From: JBCBDX01 sp038529265
GTDB taxonomy: Bacteria > Pseudomonadota > Alphaproteobacteria > Rhizobiales > Rhizobiaceae
NCBI GenBank assembly: GCA_038529265.1
Contig: JBCBDX010000003.1
Location: 310,001-374,000 of the forward strand
Direction of reading: 5' to 3'
Length of the DNA: 64,000 nt
Below the pieces are notes generated by a model. The model was not told where the DNA came from. It did not search any database and worked only from the letters and a program-made list of their open reading frames with translations. Positions 34,411-42,540 of the stretch are shown here, piece after piece. Positions within the stretch are counted from its first letter, which is position 1. Every line of letters starts with the position of its first letter. A program made the translations under genes and the position numbers.

Positions 34411-34590
34411 ATGGCAAAGGGTTCTAAAAAACAGCCAGATCGCGAGGAGCGTCTACGCGCGCAGTTGCGAGCAAATCTTGCGCGACGCAAGCAACAAACC
34501 CGCGCGCGCCGCGAAGGAGAAGGCGATGGCCGCGATGAGGGTATCGCTGCAAGCGAGCCGCGGCCTTCCAACAATGAAAACAAGTCTTAG
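34411..34590 (+). CDS. Small basic conserved protein
   Basis: 59 residues from ATG 34411. Very basic, helical N-terminal half (REERLRAQLRANLARRKQQ) and an acidic, low-complexity tail. Small proteins of this form (LRANLARRK) are common near murA in Hyphomicrobiales; no function is known. Its TAG overlaps the convergent LuxR gene's stop by 4 bases. Confidence 0.72.
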   Translation: MAKGSKKQPDREERLRAQLRANLARRKQQTRARREGEGDGRDEGIAASEPRPSNNENKS

Positions 34591-35099
34591 CTCACGGGCG
34601 CTGGATCAGGTGTTGCCGCCAAAAGTTCTTCGACAAAGACGCTGGTTAATTGAGAACGTCCGGTGACGCCTGCTTTTCGGTAGATCGCATTCAGCTGCGC
34701 TTTGATGGTGCCTTCGCGGGTTTGGCGCACGGTGGCGATTTCACCAATCGACAACCCTTTGATAGCCAGCGTTGCCATATCGCGTTCGGAATTGGTGAGC
34801 TCCCATGCTTCAAAACTATCGGACATAAGTTGCTGGAACTCGCCGCTGGCAGCCTTCAGTTGCGCTTCCACGCGTGCATTGCGGCGGCGCAATGCAAGGA
34901 ACTCGCGTGCGCTGAAAAAGATGCTGAGGATGAGTGTGGCTGTGACAGCATATTCAAGTGGGTAGTTTTCGCCAAAGCCCGCCGTGTATTCCAAGCCCGT
35001 GACGTCCAGCACCACATCGTAAAGCAGGAAGATTGCGCACGCTCCCTGCAAGAACAGGAGCGTGACAAGAAAAGGTTGTTTGCGCTGGTAGAGTTTCAT
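34587..35099 (-). CDS. Membrane-anchored LuxR-type HTH transcriptional regulator
   Basis: 170 residues. Two membrane segments (about 9-31 and 46-64) followed by a short coiled linker and a C-terminal LuxR/GerE helix-turn-helix (about 100-160: LTNSERDMATLAIKGLSIGEIA, then GTIKAQLNAIYRKAGV). There is no receiver or ligand domain. It probably regulates transcription from the inner membrane, possibly sensing the envelope directly. Homologues of this layout occur in alphaproteobacteria next to small PepSY-like genes, as here. The target is unknown. Confidence 0.82.
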   Translation of the reverse strand: MKLYQRKQPFLVTLLFLQGACAIFLLYDVVLDVTGLEYTAGFGENYPLEYAVTATLILSIFFSAREFLALRRRNARVEAQLKAASGEFQQLMSDSFEAWELTNSERDMATLAIKGLSIGEIATVRQTREGTIKAQLNAIYRKAGVTGRSQLTSVFVEELLAATPDPAPVS

Positions 35100-35167
35100 C
35101 CCCTGAACTCCCTCATGTCGGACGCTGCTGCAAGCCGCGCCCGATCAGTTTATCATTTCAATGAGGC

Positions 35168-35527
35168 TCAGCCGTTGTCGGTTTCGCTGTCCACATCATC
35201 CTCATCTTCTCCATTTTCATCGTCTTCGTCCTCATCTTCTGTTTCGACTTCAGCAACCAGTCCGGTTTCAGCATCGATTTCGATTTCAAAGAGGCCTTCT
35301 GGTGTGGTGACATAGACCTCAATCATACCATCTTCTTTTTCGATTTCTTCGACTGTGTAGTTCAAACCTTCAAGTTCGGTGACAATATCGACAAGCTCTG
35401 TACCCAGCGTGTCGCCTTTGGCAATGCCCGTCAAAGCGGAGGCAGGGATGGTTGCGACGATGGCGAGTGCGGAACCTGCAAAAAGAGCTGCACCCAGTGT
35501 TTTCATGTGGATTGGAGATTTCATCAT
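35168..35527 (-). CDS. PepSY-like exported protein with acidic tail
   Basis: 119 residues from ATG 35527 (AAAGG 5 bases upstream). Signal peptide to about residue 31, a PepSY-like domain (LEGLNYTVEEIEKEDGMIEVYVTT split over the usual strands, IEIDAETGLVAEVE), then ~25 residues almost all Asp/Glu. The acidic tail could bind calcium or other cations. Upstream of, and on the same strand as, the membrane LuxR gene, so the two may be one unit. Function unknown. Confidence 0.78.
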   Translation of the reverse strand: MMKSPIHMKTLGAALFAGSALAIVATIPASALTGIAKGDTLGTELVDIVTELEGLNYTVEEIEKEDGMIEVYVTTPEGLFEIEIDAETGLVAEVETEDEDEDDENGEDEDDVDSETDNG

Positions 35528-35744
35528 AGTACCTTTCTTGGTTTGCGCCGGACTATCCGGCCTGGCGTCAAACTGGGCGGTGAACGCGCGGCACTCCATT
35601 GAACCGAGGCTTAGAAGAGCGGTTTTACAACTGTAGTTTATTCAAAGATCGTGCGGCGGCGCTGCCTTGAACCGCTATTGAACATGCAGTAGATGGCGGG
35701 TCGTGAATTTGGGCAGCGGTGGGCTGCCATTCCAGGGGAACCTT

Positions 35745-37034
35745 ATGGATAGTATTCGTATTGTCGGTGGCAATGAGTTGAGCGGTGTGTTGCCAATCTC
35801 AGGTGCAAAGAACGCGGCGCTACCGCTTATGATCGCTTCGCTTCTGACCGATGATACGCTGACACTGGAAAACGTACCGCATTTGGCCGACGTTGAGCAG
35901 TTGATCCGCATCCTGTCCAATCATGGCGTCGATTATGCAGTCAGTGGCCGTCGCCGTGCCGAAGGTCAGAATTTTGCGCGTACCGTACACTTTACAGCGC
36001 GCGACATAGTGGATGTGAAAGCACCTTATGAGCTGGTGTCCAAGATGCGCGCATCCTTTTGGGTGGTTGGGCCGCTATTGGCGCGCATGGGTAAGGCTGT
36101 TGTCTCTCTGCCGGGTGGCTGCGCGATCGGTACCCGTCCAGTAGACCTGTTTATTGAAGTGCTCGAAGCGCTTGGCGCGAAAATTGACATTGAAGCGGGC
36201 TATGTGAATGCCAAAACCAAAGACGGGCTGATTGGCGCGCACTACACGTTCCCGAAAGTTTCAGTTGGTGCGACCCATGTGGCGTTGATGGCAGCTTCAC
36301 TTGCCAAGGGTGATACGACGCTCGAAAACGCTGCGCGAGAGCCCGAAGTCGTCAATTTGGCTGAGTGTCTCAACGCTATGGGCGCGAAGATAGAAGGTGC
36401 CGGCGCGTCGACGATCAATATCAAGGGCGTGACATCGCTTCATGGTGCACGTCACCGCGTAATCGCTGATCGGATTGAGACCGGCACCTACGCCATGGCT
36501 GTCGGCATGGCCGGCGGCGATGTGCTGTTGAAAGGCGCTGACGGTTCGCTTCTGGAGAATGCCCTCGATACGCTGCGCAATGCTGGCATGGACATCACGC
36601 AGGAAGAAGAGGGCCTTCGCGTTTATCGCAATGGCAATGGCTTGATGCCGGTTCACATGAAGACCGAACCGTTCCCGGGTTTTCCCACGGATCTTCAAGC
36701 TCAGTTCATGGGTCTTATGACAAATGCCAATGGTGTGTCTGAAATCACTGAGACGATATTTGAAAACCGCTTCATGCATGTGCAGGAACTGGCTCGTCTC
36801 GGCGCTGATATTTCGCTTTCTGGACAGACCGCGACGGTGACGGGTGTTCCGACGCTAAAGGGTGCCCCTGTTATGGCGACTGACCTTCGCGCCTCGTCTG
36901 CATTGGTGATTGCAGGGCTGGTGGCAGAAGGTGAAACGACCGTGAACCGTGTCTATCATCTTGATCGCGGGTTTGAGCGTTTGGAGTCAAAGCTTGCTGC
37001 CTGCGGCGCTGAGATTGAGCGCGTATCGTCCTGA
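35745..37034 (+). CDS. murA: UDP-N-acetylglucosamine 1-carboxyvinyltransferase
   Basis: 429 residues from ATG 35745 (AGGGGA 5 bases upstream). First committed enzyme of peptidoglycan synthesis: transfers enolpyruvate from PEP to UDP-GlcNAc in the cytoplasm. Catalytic Cys126 in LPGGCAIGTRP (the fosfomycin target), N-terminal SGAKNAALPLMIASLL with the substrate lysine, and C-terminal TDLRASSALVIAGLVAEG. It opens the murA-DUF2948-hisD-UPF0262 run typical of Hyphomicrobiales. Confidence 0.97.
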   Translation: MDSIRIVGGNELSGVLPISGAKNAALPLMIASLLTDDTLTLENVPHLADVEQLIRILSNHGVDYAVSGRRRAEGQNFARTVHFTARDIVDVKAPYELVSKMRASFWVVGPLLARMGKAVVSLPGGCAIGTRPVDLFIEVLEALGAKIDIEAGYVNAKTKDGLIGAHYTFPKVSVGATHVALMAASLAKGDTTLENAAREPEVVNLAECLNAMGAKIEGAGASTINIKGVTSLHGARHRVIADRIETGTYAMAVGMAGGDVLLKGADGSLLENALDTLRNAGMDITQEEEGLRVYRNGNGLMPVHMKTEPFPGFPTDLQAQFMGLMTNANGVSEITETIFENRFMHVQELARLGADISLSGQTATVTGVPTLKGAPVMATDLRASSALVIAGLVAEGETTVNRVYHLDRGFERLESKLAACGAEIERVSS

Positions 37035-37060
37035 ACCCCAAAGCGCTTGGCGACAAAGAG

Positions 37061-37498
37061 ATGACAAGCAAACCCCTGAAATTGCTGGCGCTGGACATTG
37101 CAGATCTTACGGTGATTTCTGCGCAGGTGCAGGACGGGCTGACCAAGCCAACTTTGATGGAGTATTTGCCGTCCCAGAATCGATTGGACATTGTTCTGAA
37201 TCGCTTTGCCTGGGACGCTTCAGGGAAAAAACGATCAAACAATGAACGTCGTCGGGCGGCGCTCTCTTTCTCGCAAGTCAAAGGGCTGCAAGCGAAGTCT
37301 ATCCGGCAAGGTGATGACGAGCAGGTTTTGTCGCTGCTTGCGTTGCGTTTTGAGCAAACCGAACAACCATCGGGCACCATCGAACTTGTGTTTTCCGGTG
37401 ATGCGGCCATGCGGCTTTCTGTCGAAGCTATTGAAGTACAGTTGACGGACCTCGGCGCGGCATGGGAAAGCCGCTTTAAACCGAAACATCCTTCCTGA
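37061..37498 (+). CDS. DUF2948 family protein
   Basis: 145 residues. DUF2948 features: LKLLALDIADLTVISAQVQD at the N-terminus, RFAWDASGKKRSNNERRRAALSF in the middle and the C-terminal VEAIEVQLTDLGAAWES. The family is restricted to alphaproteobacteria and is almost always between murA and hisD; its function is unknown. The gap to murA is 26 bases. Confidence 0.93.
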   Translation: MTSKPLKLLALDIADLTVISAQVQDGLTKPTLMEYLPSQNRLDIVLNRFAWDASGKKRSNNERRRAALSFSQVKGLQAKSIRQGDDEQVLSLLALRFEQTEQPSGTIELVFSGDAAMRLSVEAIEVQLTDLGAAWESRFKPKHPS

Positions 37499-37516
37499 AC
37501 CCGCACTGGAACTACT

Positions 37517-38815
37517 GTGCCGCACAGACTGAATGCCCAACAAGAAGGCTTTGAGGCCGCTTTTGCCGCGTTTTTGGGTTTGAAACGCGAAGTGTCCGCT
37601 GATGTTGATGCTGCTGTGGCGTCTATCCTTGCCGATGTGCGTCAACGCGGCGATGCAGCTGTCGCCGACTACACGTTTAAATTTGATCGGCTCGATTTTC
37701 GCAGTTCACCGATGGCCGTAAGTGTCGCTGAAATTGATGAGGCCGTTGCATCCGTTGATGCTGAAACGATGGCAGCACTGAGTTTAGCGCGTGATCGTAT
37801 ATTTGCGCACCATCAACGCCAGTTACCGAAAGATGATCATTATACCGATGCGCTCGGTGTCCAGCTAGGCAGCCGTTGGACGGCAGTCGAGGCGGTGGGG
37901 CTCTATGTGCCCGGCGGCACCGCAAGCTATCCGTCATCGGTTCTCATGAACGCATTGCCTGCCGTTGTCGCGGGTGTCGAACGCATCGTGATGGTGGTAC
38001 CATCACCCGATGGCGTGCTGAACCCACTGGTGCTTGCGGCGGCACATCTTGCAGGCGTTTCAGAGATTTACAGAATTGGCGGGGCGCAAGCTGTTGGCGC
38101 ATTGGCATATGGTACTGAAACGATTGCGCCCGTTTCCAAGATTGTAGGACCGGGCAATGCCTATGTGGCTGCCGCGAAACGGCGTGTTTTTGGCACCGTT
38201 GGCATCGATATGATCGCCGGACCTTCAGAAGTCTTGGTTGTCGCTGACAAGGGGAATGATCCAGATTGGATTGCCGCTGATCTGCTTGCGCAGGCTGAGC
38301 ATGATCCTGGCGCTCAATCCATTTTGCTGACCAACGATGCGGATTTTGCCAAATCCGTAGATGCTGCAGTCGAGCGGCAACTGACGACCCTTGATCGGTC
38401 GGACACTGCAACTGCCAGCTGGCGAGATTTTGGTGGAACCATCCTGGTCGATGATCTTGCATCGCCGCAAAGCATCAAGATCATTGATCGTATTGCCGCT
38501 GAGCATTTGGAACTGGCTTGTGATGATGCCGATGCCATGGTTGGAAGGATACGCAATGCCGGAGCGATCTTTGTCGGACGCTACACACCAGAGGTGATTG
38601 GCGATTATGTTGGCGGCTCCAACCACGTCCTGCCAACCGCGCGATCAGCGCGGTTCTCGTCTGGCCTTGGTGTGCTTGACTACATGAAGCGTACCAGCGT
38701 GTTGCAGTTGGGCCCTGACCAACTGCGTGAACTTGGCCCTGCTGCCATCAAGTTGGCGGAAGCGGAGGGTTTGGATGCTCATGCCAAGTCAGTCGCTATC
38801 CGGCTGAATTTGTAG
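37517..38815 (+). CDS. hisD: Histidinol dehydrogenase
   Basis: 432 residues from GTG 37517. Catalyses the last two steps of histidine synthesis, L-histidinol to L-histidine with two NAD. Family stretches: GLYVPGGTASYPSSVLMNALPA, KIVGPGNAYVAAAKR, IAGPSEVLVVAD, LLAQAEHDPGAQ (zinc-site Gln/His) and GDYVGGSNHVLPT. Third gene of the murA cluster, 18 bases after DUF2948. Confidence 0.97.
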   Translation: MPHRLNAQQEGFEAAFAAFLGLKREVSADVDAAVASILADVRQRGDAAVADYTFKFDRLDFRSSPMAVSVAEIDEAVASVDAETMAALSLARDRIFAHHQRQLPKDDHYTDALGVQLGSRWTAVEAVGLYVPGGTASYPSSVLMNALPAVVAGVERIVMVVPSPDGVLNPLVLAAAHLAGVSEIYRIGGAQAVGALAYGTETIAPVSKIVGPGNAYVAAAKRRVFGTVGIDMIAGPSEVLVVADKGNDPDWIAADLLAQAEHDPGAQSILLTNDADFAKSVDAAVERQLTTLDRSDTATASWRDFGGTILVDDLASPQSIKIIDRIAAEHLELACDDADAMVGRIRNAGAIFVGRYTPEVIGDYVGGSNHVLPTARSARFSSGLGVLDYMKRTSVLQLGPDQLRELGPAAIKLAEAEGLDAHAKSVAIRLNL

Positions 38816-38825
38816 GGATCGCGCG

Positions 38826-39305
38826 ATGGAATTTGCCGATACCGATAAGCTCACCGACCTGACACTTGATGGCTCCATTGGGAAGTCGACTCCTGATGTG
38901 GAGCATGAGCGGGCCGTGGCGATCTTCGACCTATTGGAGATGAATTCGTTTCGCCCTGTCGGTGATGATGCGGGCGGCCCTTACACGCTGCATTTGTCGA
39001 TCACCGACGGTAAGTTGGCATTTCATATCAGGCGTGAAGGCGGCGATGATGTTGCGCTGCATATTTTGTCGCTCGGTCCGTTCAGACGTATCGTCAAAGA
39101 CTATTACATGATTTGCGAAAGCTATTTTGATGCAATCAAGTCTGCCACAACATCACAGATTGAAACCATCGATATGGCCAGGCGGGGTGTCCACAATGAG
39201 GGGTCTGAGTTGCTGGCTCAGCGCCTTGAGGGAAAAATTGACGTGGACCACGACACAGCGCGCCGCCTATTCACACTTGTGTGTGTTTTGCATTGGAAAG
39301 GCTGA
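38826..39305 (+). CDS. UPF0262 family protein
   Basis: 159 residues. UPF0262 signatures: VEHERAVAIFDLLEMNSF, FRRIVKDYYMICESYFDAI, the MARRGVHNEGSELL segment and the terminal DTARRLFTLVCVLHW. Alphaproteobacterial protein of unknown function that regularly follows hisD. In relatives a low-molecular-weight phosphatase gene usually comes next; here infA follows directly. Confidence 0.93.
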   Translation: MEFADTDKLTDLTLDGSIGKSTPDVEHERAVAIFDLLEMNSFRPVGDDAGGPYTLHLSITDGKLAFHIRREGGDDVALHILSLGPFRRIVKDYYMICESYFDAIKSATTSQIETIDMARRGVHNEGSELLAQRLEGKIDVDHDTARRLFTLVCVLHWKG

Positions 39306-39416
39306 TTGCAGCAACCATATAAGCTGCACTGTTTAATTTCCTGAACAATTGGGGTATGGGCAGCACCAATGCGGTGCAAGACACCGCTTTTTTTGAATGA
39401 AACGCTGAAGGATCGC

Positions 39417-39635
39417 ATGGCGAAAGAAGAGCTTTTAGAATTTGCCGGAGTTGTGACGGAATTGCTTCCGAATGCAACATTCCGCGTAAAGTTGGAAAAT
39501 GATCACGAAGTGATTGCGCACACAGCCGGCAAAATGCGCAAGAACCGCATTCGTGTTCTGACCGGTGACCGTGTCACGGTTGAAATGACACCTTACGACC
39601 TGACCAAAGGCCGTATTACTTACCGCTACAAGTAA
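39417..39635 (+). CDS. infA: Translation initiation factor IF-1
   Basis: 72 residues from ATG 39417 (GAAGGA just upstream), the exact family length. Single OB-fold S1-like domain: FAGVVTELLPNATFRVKL, TAGKMRKNRIRVLTGDRV and DLTKGRITYRYK. Binds the 30S A site and helps select initiator tRNA. A stem-loop with five T's follows the stop. Confidence 0.97.
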   Translation: MAKEELLEFAGVVTELLPNATFRVKLENDHEVIAHTAGKMRKNRIRVLTGDRVTVEMTPYDLTKGRITYRYK

Positions 39636-39665
39636 GCGTTCGGCCGTTTGGTCGGCACGCTTTTT
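39634..39665 (+). terminator. Intrinsic terminator after infA
   Basis: Imperfect stem AGCGT-t-CGGCC / GGTCG-gc-ACGCT with a GTTT loop, directly followed by five T's. May reduce transcription into maf, whose start is 34 bases further on. Confidence 0.55.
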
Positions 39666-39698
39666 GGTTTCGCGTCGGGAGACAGACGGGGTCGCGCG

Positions 39699-40373
39699 AT
39701 GAGCGTTTTCCAAAACTTGATATTGGCTTCCGGGTCGCCACGTCGCGTAGAGCTACTGGCGCAGGCAGGTATAAAGGCCGACCGGCTTTTGCCTGCCAAC
39801 ATCGATGAAAGCCCGATCAAGGCTGAGCATCCGCGTTCGCTGGCGCGCCGCCTTTCGTACGGCAAGGCCATTGCTGCGCGTGACATCGTTCGGCGAGAGG
39901 CAAAAGAACGCGCCGCTAAAAGCGCTGCCGATGCAGATGAAAACGACGATGCTGCAATAGAGCCTTACATTCTGGCAGCTGACACAGTGGTTGCCGTTGG
40001 CAGATTCATTTTGCCCAAGGCTGAGACAATCGATGAGGCGTCACAATGCCTGCGTTTGCTCTCCGGGCGGATGCACCGTGTGTTCACCGGACTATGCGTC
40101 GTCACACCCAAGGGTAAGGTTCGTCAGCGCGTTGTTGAAACCAAAGTGCGTTTCAAGCGTGTCTCACGCGAAGAATTTGAGAGCTATCTGGCTTCGGGTG
40201 AATGGCGCGGCAAAGCCGGCGGCTATGCCGTCCAAGGCCTTGCGGGAACTTTCGTCGTTCGGCTTGTTGGATCGTATTCAAATGTTGTCGGGCTCCCGAT
40301 TTATGAGACCGTCGATCTGATGGTCGGGGAGGGCTATAAAGTGCACTTTAACTGGTTGTCTGGGGGCGTTTAA
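39699..40373 (+). CDS. maf: Maf family nucleoside triphosphate pyrophosphatase
   Basis: 224 residues from ATG 39699. Maf/HAM1-like house-cleaning enzyme hydrolysing non-canonical NTPs or dTTP/UTP to the monophosphate. Motifs: LILASGSPRRVELL, LAADTVVAVG, LLSGRMHRVFTGLCV and GGYAVQGLAG. A 15-20 residue acidic insert (AKSAADADENDDAA) before ILAADTVV is larger than in E. coli Maf. Followed directly by yacG. Confidence 0.93.
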   Translation: MSVFQNLILASGSPRRVELLAQAGIKADRLLPANIDESPIKAEHPRSLARRLSYGKAIAARDIVRREAKERAAKSAADADENDDAAIEPYILAADTVVAVGRFILPKAETIDEASQCLRLLSGRMHRVFTGLCVVTPKGKVRQRVVETKVRFKRVSREEFESYLASGEWRGKAGGYAVQGLAGTFVVRLVGSYSNVVGLPIYETVDLMVGEGYKVHFNWLSGGV

Positions 40374-40377
40374 GGCT

Positions 40378-40563
40378 GTGTCGGAAGCTGAGAAAGTTGC
40401 GCATTTTCGTCCGAAACGGGCCTGTCCGGAGTGCGGTAAGCCTTCTGATCGCGCAACCTATCCGTTCTGTTCAAAACGATGCAAGAACATCGATCTTAAT
40501 CGCTGGCTTTCGGGCACGTATGTAATACCTGGCCCGCCAGTTGAAGAAGATGAGGATAGCTGA
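40378..40563 (+). CDS. yacG: DNA gyrase inhibitor YacG
   Basis: 61 residues from GTG 40378, 4 bases after maf. Zinc-ribbon protein with ligands Cys16, Cys19, Cys31 and Cys35 (CPECGK...FCSKRCKNIDLNRWLSG). E. coli YacG binds GyrB and inhibits gyrase; the maf-yacG pairing is typical of alphaproteobacteria. The C-terminus is short and acidic. Confidence 0.93.
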   Translation: MSEAEKVAHFRPKRACPECGKPSDRATYPFCSKRCKNIDLNRWLSGTYVIPGPPVEEDEDS

Positions 40564-40568
40564 GGCGC

Positions 40569-40970
40569 TTAGCCCGCTCCTTCATACACATCGACATGGG
40601 TAACACGACCATTTTTCCCCATGATGCGGACGTAGACGTAGTGACCGCGCCCACTCATCACATCGTCGCGAATGTACTTCTCAACGGAGCGTCCGGCTTG
40701 ATAGAGCTGCGGCAGCTTTGATCGCATGTTCCGATCGCTGAATATCGGGTCGCTCGTATCCAATTCCTGTCGAATGCCAAAGCGGTGATAGTTGGCTCTG
40801 TCCTGCGCCAATATGGCGCCGAATGAAGTGAGTTTGGTACCGCTTGAATTGACTGTGTCCTCTGCGTCAAGCCAAGTCAGATATTCGGCCAATACTTCTT
40901 CACCCATCGCATTCGACGTTTGAAGTGCAGCGAAAACAGCCAACATGCCGAAAAGTCTTTTATGACGCAT
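40569..40970 (-). CDS. Hypothetical exported protein
   Basis: 133 residues with a short signal peptide (~1-22, ending NAMG or SNA). The mature part has VNSSGTKLTSFGAILAQDR and YHRFGIRQELD, a pattern seen in uncharacterised exported proteins of Hyphomicrobiales, and a C-terminal GHYVYVRIMGKNGRVTHVDV strand pair. It stands alone, convergent with yacG (5-base gap). Function unknown. Confidence 0.7.
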   Translation of the reverse strand: MRHKRLFGMLAVFAALQTSNAMGEEVLAEYLTWLDAEDTVNSSGTKLTSFGAILAQDRANYHRFGIRQELDTSDPIFSDRNMRSKLPQLYQAGRSVEKYIRDDVMSGRGHYVYVRIMGKNGRVTHVDVYEGAG

Positions 40971-41132
40971 AAGCGCTCCTTAAGCTCAACTTCCGGGTTG
41001 CCAGTAGAATCTGGCTACCATCAAAGTTCAATCGGCATAACGGTGACTCCGACCAGTCTTCTGCAACCTGGCACGACCTCAGCGTGTGTTTTGAAACATT
41101 TGCACGAAACAACATGAAATAAATAAGAATAA

Positions 41133-41150
41133 TGTCAATTTTGATTGACA
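41133..41150. promoter_or_regulatory. Inverted repeat 1 upstream of orphan gene
   Basis: TGTCAAT-TTTG-ATTGACA, 7-bp perfect arms, in an AT-rich intergenic region about 65 bases before the start of the 41214 gene. Candidate operator. Confidence 0.45.
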
Positions 41151-41157
41151 ATTATGA

Positions 41158-41177
41158 ATGTAAATCCAAATTTACAT
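41158..41177. promoter_or_regulatory. Inverted repeat 2 upstream of orphan gene
   Basis: ATGTAAAT-CCAA-ATTTACAT, 8-bp perfect arms, 8 bases downstream of the first repeat and 36 bases before the 41214 start. Candidate operator or promoter-overlapping site. Confidence 0.45.
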
Positions 41178-41213
41178 CTGTAATGTCAAACACACACACA
41201 AGGGGCAAAATCT

Positions 41214-41723
41214 ATGTCAGTGACACTACGTATTGTCGGAATCTATTATTATCAGTCCGATATTCCCTACACCAGCGGCATGACAGTGATGGATGTGCTT
41301 AATTACGCGAGTACGCATCCTGTCGACGATGGAAGTCTGAAAGCCAAAACATTTAGTTTTGAAACCGGCACACTTCACGTGGGATCTCAGGCGGGGCAGC
41401 CGAGTATCACATCTTTTTATGCAGACTATGAAGATGCATTCCAGAGCCGGACATCGGGTTTGATGAAGGATGCTGGGCCTTATTATCTTGCAGAAGACAC
41501 ATCGTCTTCACCTGCTTTTACCGCTTGGCAATATTACGTCTTCACCAAGCCTTTGCAGGAGGGTGGGGCTGTCTATCAGGTCAATGATCCGCGTGTGGAG
41601 TCCTTCGTCAATGCCGAAGTGCCGGATGGTGGCTTTGTTACTTGGCGTCTATGTAAAATTCTTGGCACGACGCAAGCGATGCCGCCGCATAAGATGGGCT
41701 ACGTCAACAAGATGATCAGCTGA
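41214..41723 (+). CDS. Orphan hypothetical protein
   Basis: 169 residues with no signal peptide or membrane segment, rich in aromatic residues (YYYQSDIPYTSG, DAGPYYLAED, AFTAWQYYVFTK). AGGGG lies about 10 bases before the ATG. I do not recognise a family. The first half resembles a ubiquitin-like or beta-grasp layout only vaguely (short strands around GMTVMDVLNYA), which is not enough for a call. The upstream region is AT-rich with two adjacent palindromes, so it is probably a regulated, recently acquired or fast-evolving gene. Confidence 0.65.
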   Translation: MSVTLRIVGIYYYQSDIPYTSGMTVMDVLNYASTHPVDDGSLKAKTFSFETGTLHVGSQAGQPSITSFYADYEDAFQSRTSGLMKDAGPYYLAEDTSSSPAFTAWQYYVFTKPLQEGGAVYQVNDPRVESFVNAEVPDGGFVTWRLCKILGTTQAMPPHKMGYVNKMIS

Positions 41724-41808
41724 TCGAACACGACGGGCAGGGGGCGGGCATTTGTCCGCCTCTTGCTACTGTGATTGCGTTCGTGGCTTTATCCATTAAA
41801 CCGAGCCA

Positions 41809-42540
41809 ATGGAATGGTCGGGCGAAGGCTTCATAATCGGAACGCGCAAGCATGGCGAGACCAGCTTGATCGTCGAGCTCATGACCCGCGAGCGCGGTCG
41901 TCATTTGGGTTTGGTAAGGGGCGGGCGGTCCCGGAAGCAGCAACCAGTTTTGCAGCCCGGTAACCGCGTCGAAGTAAATTGGCGGGCCCGCCTTGATGAA
42001 CATCTTGGGACCTATACGGCGGAGTTGCTTGAGAGCCACGCTGCGCGCCTGATGGAGACCGCGCACGGTCTCAACGGTATTCAGCTGATCGGCGGTCATT
42101 TACGTCTTCTGCCGGAGCGTGACCCGCATCCAGCGCTTTTTGATGCGCTGACCGTTTTGCTTGAACATATCAACACACCCATGCTTTCCGGCCCCTTAAT
42201 GGTTCGTTTTGAGCTGCAATTGCTCGAAGAATTGGGTTTCGGCCTTAATCTGAGGGAGTGCGCAGGTTCCGGGCGTACTGACGAACTGGTGTATGTTAGT
42301 CCAAAATCCGGCCAGGCCGTTAACCGTGAGACGGGCGCGCCTTGGGCTGACAAGATGCTGGCGCTTCCCTCATTTCTGACGGCGCGCGAGGGGCGCCAGT
42401 GCGATGCGCAGGATCTGGGTGACGCCTTTAAGCTTACCGGTTATTTCCTTCAACGCGATGTTTGGGGCGCGCGAGGCGTCGAGGTGCCAGCGACCAGAGA
42501 CGTCTTTATTCGAGGTGTGGCGAAGGCCTTGGATGCTTGA
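41809..42540 (+). CDS. recO: DNA repair protein RecO
   Basis: 243 residues. N-terminal OB-fold (MEWSGEGFIIGTRKHGETSLIVELMT, GRHLGLVRGGRSRK) and a helical C-terminal domain with RFELQLLEELGFGLNLREC. In RecFOR recombination RecO anneals ssDNA and loads RecA with RecR. The zinc-finger cysteines are mostly lost after LREC, as in many alphaproteobacterial RecO. Its stop abuts the stop of the convergent MFS gene (TGATCA). Confidence 0.94.
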   Translation: MEWSGEGFIIGTRKHGETSLIVELMTRERGRHLGLVRGGRSRKQQPVLQPGNRVEVNWRARLDEHLGTYTAELLESHAARLMETAHGLNGIQLIGGHLRLLPERDPHPALFDALTVLLEHINTPMLSGPLMVRFELQLLEELGFGLNLRECAGSGRTDELVYVSPKSGQAVNRETGAPWADKMLALPSFLTAREGRQCDAQDLGDAFKLTGYFLQRDVWGARGVEVPATRDVFIRGVAKALDA

